From positions 1 to 12,521 of the forward strand of contig CAJJNP010000094.1 in the NCBI GenBank assembly GCA_905193145.1: 12,521 nucleotides of DNA, read 5' to 3'. The notes under the pieces were generated by a model. It was not told where the DNA came from and made no database searches. It saw only the letters and a program-made list of their open reading frames with translations. The position numbers were made by a program, and so were the translations under genes. This stretch comes from an uncultured Odoribacter sp. Its GTDB lineage: Bacteria; Bacteroidota; Bacteroidia; Bacteroidales; Marinifilaceae. Below, piece after piece: positions 7,272 through 12,521 of the stretch. Numbering within the stretch: position 1 is the stretch's first letter; the number at the start of each line of letters is the position of its first letter.

Positions 7272-9588
7272 ATTTCTTTTTCTTCATATTGATACCATTC
7301 ACAATAATTGCCATTTCGGGCAACTTCTGTTTTTTCTTCAAATCATTTATTAAATCAAAATCGCTTTTATGAGAGTAATCTGCCCTACAAATATACAGAG
7401 TTATATCAGCCAAACGACTGGCTATCAGCGCATCGCTAACCAAACCAACGGGAGCACTATCCAAAATCACATAATCAAACTCCTCTGCAAGTAGCTTGAT
7501 AGCAGTGTCTAATGCAGGTCTGGCTATTAATTCTGCTGGATTAGGAGGAATCGTACCTGCCGGCAAAATATACAAATTAGAATTATTCTTCGCGGAAATC
7601 AACAACGAATGTAAATCGATACTATTATCCGATAAATAATTGGTAATCCCCTTCTTCCCCTTAATTTCTTCATGAGAGAATCCAAAACATTCTAATAATT
7701 TAGGGCGTCGAATATCAAGGCCAACCACCACTACTCGTTTATCCAACAATGCAAGACTGACTGCCAAATTGGTAGCTACAAAAGTTTTTCCTTCGCCACT
7801 TATGGTAGAAGTAACCAGTATAACATTATGATTGGCCTTTCCCAATAAAAATTGTAAGTTCGTACGCAATCCACAAAAAACCTCCGTCATCAAAGCATTG
7901 GCGTTTTCTCCCTCTTGAACGATCAAAGAAGTCTTACTCTTTTTCAAACTGCGTTCCAATGGTATATCACCCAAAATAGGAACACGAGCTAACTTCTCCA
8001 CATCAGCATGCCCCTCTATACGATAACGGAAAAAGTTTATCAAAGTAATAACAACTATTGGCAATAATAAACCAACGGCTACAGAAAGAGAACGTATTAA
8101 TGAATAATTCGGAGATATAGGACCGCTGACTACCGCTGAATCAATCACTTTAGCCTTATCTGCCGTAGCAGCTAAAGCAATTGAATTTTCCTCACGCTTT
8201 TTGAGTAACAACAAATACAAACTGGATTTTAACTCCTGTTGCCGCGATATATTCGTAAAAGTCCGTTCCTGAGTCGGAGCACTAGTGGCACGACGGGTAT
8301 TCGTCATCATTTGTCGGTCGATGTCGTGTGTGGAAGTGATCAAACCGTTATATACAGAATTAATGGTACTCGTTATGTTTTCACGCATTGCTGTCAGATT
8401 ATTATTCAGTCTGACAATTACCGGATTGGTTGCAGGAGAAGAGCGAAGCAATCGATTACGTTGTAATACCGACTCATTGTATTTATTTATAAGAGCAGAC
8501 AATGTCACATCTGTCACTCCTATATTGGCAGGAATTACATCATCCTGATGAGCCGGACTATTTACGTAGTCTTTCAAATACTCCATTAAACTGAGCTGAG
8601 TTCCAACTTCTGATCGCTTCTTCTCATATTCGGACGATCCTTGTACATAAACCTGCGCATCACTCATATTCATCAAACCGGATTGGCGCTTAAAATTTTC
8701 CAGTTTTTCCTCCGTACTCCCCAACTCTTCATTGATAATAGCAATACGATCATTAATAAATTCAGCGGTTCTTGTAGCCACACTCTTTTTATCCTCATTG
8801 GCATCCCTGTTATAAGCATCAATCAATTTATCCAGAAAAACTTTATCACGTTGAGGAAGTGTACTATTCTTGGAGACAGTTATAATAGAATTGGACAGTT
8901 CTGAAACAGCCAAACCCAATCCAGTACTGTAATTTATTGCGGTTCGCAAAGGAGGTACAACAGTCACCATAATATTCTGCCCATATAACGGATGCACATT
9001 AGGACGAAGAGAAACAGTCAGTTCTCCCAACGGTGTTTCAATGATAGTTGGTAACCGAGTGATACGTTGAGTAATGTCCTGTCCTGCAATTATTCCGGAA
9101 ATTTGTAATACCTTATCCGATTCCTGTACAACGTTAAAATTAAAACCATAACTCAAATTCTCCAGATCCGTTTCTTTCATTTCTACACATACAGGACTAC
9201 TCACATATAAGTCACGCATAGCGAAATTATCTTCTACTTGATAGGTAATATAGAGTTTCATCTCTTTTACCACCTGCTCTACAATAGTACGAGAACGGAG
9301 CAGTTCCATCTCACTGCCAATATTCTTCGTAGAAGACAGATAACCGATATCGGTCAATGCCATCATCGCCTCATTATTTCCATTCTGCCTTTCATCATTG
9401 ATCATAATGGTAGTACTCACCCTGTATACCGGAGTCGCATAATGTAAATAAATCCGTCCCCCTACCACACAAAGTACTACTGATAAAATAAACCACTTCC
9501 AATAACTGAGATAATCCGAAAGTATTCTTTTCAATTCATTCGAATTATCTACTATCCCATCCAGTTCTTCTTCAGTTAATAATCTCAT
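7210..9588 (-). CDS. wzc: Polysaccharide chain-length regulator and tyrosine autokinase (Wzc-like, BY-kinase)
   Basis: This 792-residue inner-membrane protein has a Wzz-type N-terminal domain: first membrane span about 32-50, a large periplasmic region with likely coiled coils around 275-340 and 370-475, and a second span about 499-520. The cytoplasmic kinase follows, with EVFCGLRTN at 569-577 (E-x2-R-like oligomer motif), Walker A STISGEGKT at 594-602, Walker A' VVVGLDIRRPK at 620-630 and Walker B YVILDSAP at 706-713. The C-terminus is a tyrosine cluster with eight tyrosines in residues 773-788, the autophosphorylation tail typical of these kinases. Phosphorylation cycles in this family control polymer length and export together with Wza. 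The length is slightly above the usual 700-780 residues. The ATG at 9586-9588 lies 26 bases after the Wza stop, with a weak AGGA upstream. No key motif is missing. Confidence 0.97.
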   Translation of the reverse strand: MRLLTEEELDGIVDNSNELKRILSDYLSYWKWFILSVVLCVVGGRIYLHYATPVYRVSTTIMINDERQNGNNEAMMALTDIGYLSSTKNIGSEMELLRSRTIVEQVVKEMKLYITYQVEDNFAMRDLYVSSPVCVEMKETDLENLSYGFNFNVVQESDKVLQISGIIAGQDITQRITRLPTIIETPLGELTVSLRPNVHPLYGQNIMVTVVPPLRTAINYSTGLGLAVSELSNSIITVSKNSTLPQRDKVFLDKLIDAYNRDANEDKKSVATRTAEFINDRIAIINEELGSTEEKLENFKRQSGLMNMSDAQVYVQGSSEYEKKRSEVGTQLSLMEYLKDYVNSPAHQDDVIPANIGVTDVTLSALINKYNESVLQRNRLLRSSPATNPVIVRLNNNLTAMRENITSTINSVYNGLITSTHDIDRQMMTNTRRATSAPTQERTFTNISRQQELKSSLYLLLLKKREENSIALAATADKAKVIDSAVVSGPISPNYSLIRSLSVAVGLLLPIVVITLINFFRYRIEGHADVEKLARVPILGDIPLERSLKKSKTSLIVQEGENANALMTEVFCGLRTNLQFLLGKANHNVILVTSTISGEGKTFVATNLAVSLALLDKRVVVVGLDIRRPKLLECFGFSHEEIKGKKGITNYLSDNSIDLHSLLISAKNNSNLYILPAGTIPPNPAELIARPALDTAIKLLAEEFDYVILDSAPVGLVSDALIASRLADITLYICRADYSHKSDFDLINDLKKKQKLPEMAIIVNGINMKKKKYGYYYGYGQRDYRGYYSKGR

Positions 9589-9614
9589 CGTTTCCTACTA
9601 TCTTACTTACACTC

Positions 9615-10439
9615 TTATTTATTAAACAAAACCACTCCTAACGAAGCTAAAGAAACCAAAACAGACAAAACACTAACCCAAGGCGTAATATTCCCCATTT
9701 TTGCAGAACGCATTGCTGCCTTACCTGACTCTACATAAAGAATGTCATTTTGTTGCAGATTATAATAAGGAGAATTCACAATATCCGGATCATTCAAATC
9801 CAATGCTACCATCCTTTTACGTCCCTGTTCATCTTCCCGTAACAGCTTAACCCGATTTTTCTTTCCAAATGGGGTGATATCTCCGGCCATGGCCAAGGCT
9901 TCAAATATATTCACTTTTTCATTTGCCACCGTAAAAGTATTAGCCCCCTTTACTGCGCCAATTACTGTAAATTTATAATTGACCATACGTACATTCACAA
10001 TAGGAGTTTCATTCAGATATCCTTTCAGCTTTTCTTTAATGGTAGCTTCCGCTTCCCCCTTTGTTTTTCCTCCCAAATGCAATGTACGAAGAATCGGAAA
10101 ATCAATATTTCCATCATTGTCCACCAGATAAGTTTGTCCTACATTACCGGAAGAGCCGGAAGAAGATGTTGCCGACAATGAAGTCGCAGTACTCCCCCCC
10201 AACGGATTCGCAATACTTCCTCCCATATTAAACGGAGCAGCCAGTTCCGGTTCGGAATAACTCACTGTAATCGTCAGTAAGTCTTTCGGCATAATCCGTG
10301 CATCATACAAAAAAGAAGTCTGATTTCCGGTTAGTACTTTCTCCCCTTTATACATATAGGTCATTTTTTTAGAGCTTACGCAACCGGTTAAAAATAAAAG
10401 AGAAATCCCTCCAATCAAAATAATATATTTTTTTCTCAT
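9615..10439 (-). CDS. wza: Outer-membrane polysaccharide export lipoprotein (Wza-like, SLBB domain)
   Basis: This 274-residue protein starts with a lipoprotein signal, MRKKYIILIGG...LFLTGC, with the lipobox cysteine at residue 20. The Poly_export domain spans about 44-153 (YDARIMPKDLLTITVS at 45-60, VDNDGNIDFPILRTLHLGG at 106-124). One SLBB-type domain follows from about 156 (FTVIGAVKGANTFTV) to about 236 (LQQNDILYVES). A C-terminal hydrophobic helix at about 253-272 fits the outer-membrane helix by which Wza forms an alpha-helical pore. With a single SLBB domain it is shorter than E. coli Wza but normal for Bacteroidota. A Gly/Ser/Thr-rich insert at 73-101 interrupts the first domain. The protein should form the exit channel that works with Wzc. 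Its ATG overlaps the stop of the phosphotransferase gene as ATGA, so the two are likely translationally coupled. Confidence 0.96.
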   Translation of the reverse strand: MRKKYIILIGGISLLFLTGCVSSKKMTYMYKGEKVLTGNQTSFLYDARIMPKDLLTITVSYSEPELAAPFNMGGSIANPLGGSTATSLSATSSSGSSGNVGQTYLVDNDGNIDFPILRTLHLGGKTKGEAEATIKEKLKGYLNETPIVNVRMVNYKFTVIGAVKGANTFTVANEKVNIFEALAMAGDITPFGKKNRVKLLREDEQGRKRMVALDLNDPDIVNSPYYNLQQNDILYVESGKAAMRSAKMGNITPWVSVLSVLVSLASLGVVLFNK

Positions 10440-11539
10440 ATTTTATTTATAGTATCAAGATGTGAACACACTGTTTTTTTTCTAACATCCAAGAAAATAT
10501 AGAATGAGAGACCAAGTAATAAGTCTATTAAAAAGATCAGATTGACATTAGCCCATTTGGTTAGAAAAACATTCATACTAATAATCACTACATCAAGAAG
10601 TAGCAGAATAGTTGTTACTTTTTTATGACCATAGCCTAAGTCCAGCAATCGGTGATGAATATGACTTCGATCTGGAGAAAAGAGTGGTTTCTTTTTTCTC
10701 CAACGAGAAATAATCACGCATAAGGCATCATATGCGGGAATAAAAATAACTGACCATGCTATCACGATTACATAAGCGCCATTACCTCTCCCCGATCCGG
10801 ACATTGCATAATGAATAGCCAAAAAAGCAATGACATAACCTAATAAATTGGAACCGGTATCTCCCATAAAGATTTTCAATTTCCGGGTAGAGCAAAGATT
10901 ATAGCGCAGAAAAGCGATCTGTGTGCCCAAAACAGCAAATGCCAACGCTGCATAATGGCACGAATGTTCCCTATATAGACAAATACCTAAAACTAAGGCG
11001 GCAACAGACACGATACCGGAGGCTAAACCATCCACACCATCAATCAGATTTACCGTATTCAGTATGTAAACAACGAGAAACACAGTCAACGGATACCCGA
11101 TGAGAGGAGAAAGTTCATAAATACCAAACAAACCGTATAGATTATTTACGAAAGTACCGGAAGCTATCATACACAATGCGGCAATCAGTTGAACAACAAA
11201 TTTATACGACCAACGCATACCAATCAAGTCGTCTTTCATCCCCATAATAAAAATCAACGAGGCACCACAAATTAAAAAGGACAACTCGCGAACAGAACCG
11301 CCATATAGGCTCACAACCGGAAGAAAACTCAATAAAAAAGCCGGAAGAAAACTTACTCCGGCTAATCGCGGTATGCATTCCAAATGTGATTTTCTGGAAT
11401 CAGGTATATCATATAGTCGTTTTCGCTTGGAAATCAATAATATATGAGGTATTAACAGCAATTCAATAACAATACCTGACAGGAGTGAGAAACTCACTCC
11501 CGTCAGATCTGACGATAAAACGAAATCAAAAAGGGTCAT
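10436..11539 (-). CDS. Undecaprenyl-phosphate HexNAc-1-phosphate transferase (WecA/MraY family)
   Basis: This 367-residue protein has about 10-11 membrane spans and the motifs of the GT4-named phosphotransferase family (PF00953): DIPDSRKSHLECIPRLAG at 44-61, the catalytic acidic pair in MKDDLIG at 101-107 (D103, D104), NLIDGVDGLASG at 164-175, MGDTGSN at 225-231, and the DRSHIHHRLLDLGYG loop at 290-304 typical of WecA-type rather than MraY-type enzymes. It should move a HexNAc-1-phosphate (GlcNAc or a related sugar) from its UDP donor to undecaprenyl phosphate, starting each repeat unit on the cytoplasmic face. Which HexNAc is used cannot be told from these motifs. It starts nine bases after the OmpA-like gene with no visible Shine-Dalgarno and ends in an ATGA overlap with wza. 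A WecA-like name is reasonable, but orthology to wecA is not shown. Confidence 0.95.
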   Translation of the reverse strand: MTLFDFVLSSDLTGVSFSLLSGIVIELLLIPHILLISKRKRLYDIPDSRKSHLECIPRLAGVSFLPAFLLSFLPVVSLYGGSVRELSFLICGASLIFIMGMKDDLIGMRWSYKFVVQLIAALCMIASGTFVNNLYGLFGIYELSPLIGYPLTVFLVVYILNTVNLIDGVDGLASGIVSVAALVLGICLYREHSCHYAALAFAVLGTQIAFLRYNLCSTRKLKIFMGDTGSNLLGYVIAFLAIHYAMSGSGRGNGAYVIVIAWSVIFIPAYDALCVIISRWRKKKPLFSPDRSHIHHRLLDLGYGHKKVTTILLLLDVVIISMNVFLTKWANVNLIFLIDLLLGLSFYIFLDVRKKTVCSHLDTINKI

Positions 11540-11548
11540 TATTATATA

Positions 11549-12521
11549 TTATCGTGTATATGTATAAATGATACGAACACGTGCTGAACGATTCAACTTA
11601 GAATCAAGACTGTTAACGCTTTTATCTTTCACCTTTTTCACCAGGTTGGATCCTTTCTGCATGATAAATTTATTATCAGCATCTTTGAAACAATCCATCT
11701 GTTTCATCCAATTCATCACACTCGTTGCACGGTCGGTAGCCAGACGTTCATTACGCTCTACACCTACTTCCTGTTTTTTATTATTATCCTGACTTGTAGC
11801 AAGGCCGCTTACTTCTATCATTACTATATTATCACCATTCAAAATGCCGTTAACTTTGTCTACCATTGCAGAATCTGTAAACTGCCGTATATATCCGGTA
11901 TTTCCAGATACCGCAGCATAAAAATCCGCTAAACTACAAAGTGTGACCGGCACATCTTCTTCCGTTGTATATTCTTTTACAATTTTAAGCCCTTGATGTG
12001 CGTTCAACTGATAGCTTTGCACATCATCATAATTCTCTTTCTTATTAGCAAGACGTTGTCCGGCTGTAGAGGGATCTACACGGTATCCCCATTTATTCAT
12101 TTCGCCCGGATTACCTGTCACTTCCGAATAAATCGGTGCATAATAATATCCTTCCTTATCTTTAAACGCCTGCATTTCTTCAGCAGTCATAATTCGGCTC
12201 AACGGAGTAGAAGACATTTCATATCCACGGAACATATCATTATCAAGTTGCGTAGCATTTACCGTAGCAATATCGCTTGTTTCCAAATCAGATAAAGCAC
12301 GTTCATTTCCCAATAAACCGTTTACAACATCCGTATCACTAAATCGTTTCTGAGTATAAATACCGGAAACCAGATAGTCGATAGTATTCACTCGAGCATC
12401 CGCTACTGTAGGAGCATCGTTACAACCAGAATAATTATTAGGATAAAACACATAAAATTCCAGTATTCCGGTCTCCGTTTTCGGACAGTCGGCACGTATC
12501 TGATTTATCTTTTTATTGATA
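11549..12521 (-). CDS. OmpA-domain outer-membrane/periplasmic protein, partial (N-terminus beyond right edge)
   Basis: The frame is open to the right edge, giving 323 visible residues. A GTG at 12449-12451 could be taken as a start, but the frame continues upstream in protein-like sequence (ADCPKTETGILEFYVFYPNN), so it is internal. The middle region is not one I can assign. The C-terminal part, from about 230, looks like an OmpA-like domain: MIEVSGLA at 234-241, then RNERLATDRATSVMNWM at 256-272, matching the N-x2-L-x3-RA-x2-V helix that contacts peptidoglycan, and the closing strand LNRSARVRIIY at 309-319. No TonB box or clear membrane barrel is visible in this part. The gene ends nine bases before the phosphotransferase gene, so it is probably in the same operon and may link the export machinery or capsule to the cell wall; that role is inference. 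Signal peptide and total length are unknown. Confidence 0.82.
   Translation of the reverse strand, partial: INKKINQIRADCPKTETGILEFYVFYPNNYSGCNDAPTVADARVNTIDYLVSGIYTQKRFSDTDVVNGLLGNERALSDLETSDIATVNATQLDNDMFRGYEMSSTPLSRIMTAEEMQAFKDKEGYYYAPIYSEVTGNPGEMNKWGYRVDPSTAGQRLANKKENYDDVQSYQLNAHQGLKIVKEYTTEEDVPVTLCSLADFYAAVSGNTGYIRQFTDSAMVDKVNGILNGDNIVMIEVSGLATSQDNNKKQEVGVERNERLATDRATSVMNWMKQMDCFKDADNKFIMQKGSNLVKKVKDKSVNSLDSKLNRSARVRIIYTYTR

Noticed and set aside
12449..12451. GTG as a possible start of the OmpA-domain gene.
   Set aside because: The frame stays open upstream to the window edge with protein-like sequence, so the codon is internal.

Overview
The window looks like part of a Bacteroidota (Bacteroides or close relative) surface-polysaccharide locus. 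The evidence is the AT-rich DNA, the dense minus-strand gene packing with little use of Shine-Dalgarno sites, and the protein types: Bacteroides-style GT2 and GT4 transferases, a Wzc tyrosine kinase with a tyrosine-rich tail, a Wza lipoprotein, and an OmpA-like protein. No rRNA, tRNA, CRISPR array, insertion sequence or phage gene is visible. The genus is inferred from protein style only.

All genes read on the minus strand, so the transcript runs from the right edge (12521) to the left edge (1). In transcription order they are: an OmpA-domain protein entering from the right edge (11549-12521, N-terminus missing); a polyprenyl-phosphate HexNAc-1-phosphate transferase (10436-11539); a Wza-type export lipoprotein (9615-10439); a Wzc-type chain-length regulator/tyrosine autokinase (7210-9588); a doubtful small membrane ORF (7074-7271); a Wzx-type flippase (5570-7084); a polysaccharide pyruvyl transferase (4617-5588); a GT4 glycosyltransferase (3424-4620); a hexapeptide-repeat acetyltransferase broken by a single-base frameshift (2853-3427); a GT2 glycosyltransferase (1990-2850); a second GT4 glycosyltransferase (818-1936); and a multi-membrane-span protein leaving at the left edge (1-813), most likely the Wzy polymerase.

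Together these make a near-complete Wzx/Wzy-dependent capsule or exopolysaccharide pathway. The phosphotransferase loads the first sugar on undecaprenyl phosphate, three glycosyltransferases extend the repeat unit, the pyruvyl transferase (and an acetyltransferase, if functional) decorates it, the flippase moves it across the inner membrane, the polymerase joins units, and Wzc/Wza control length and export. No sugar-nucleotide synthesis genes and no UpxY/UpxZ-type regulators are visible; they could lie outside the window.

Most junctions are ATGA overlaps, short overlaps or gaps under 30 bases, which suggests one translationally coupled operon. No promoter or terminator could be supported. The export half (7210-12521) and the sugar-specific half (1-7084) meet at a 125-base gap, the only sizeable one between complete genes. 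I see no undescribed system here. The most informative oddities are the frameshifted acetyltransferase and the small ORF bridging wzc and wzx.
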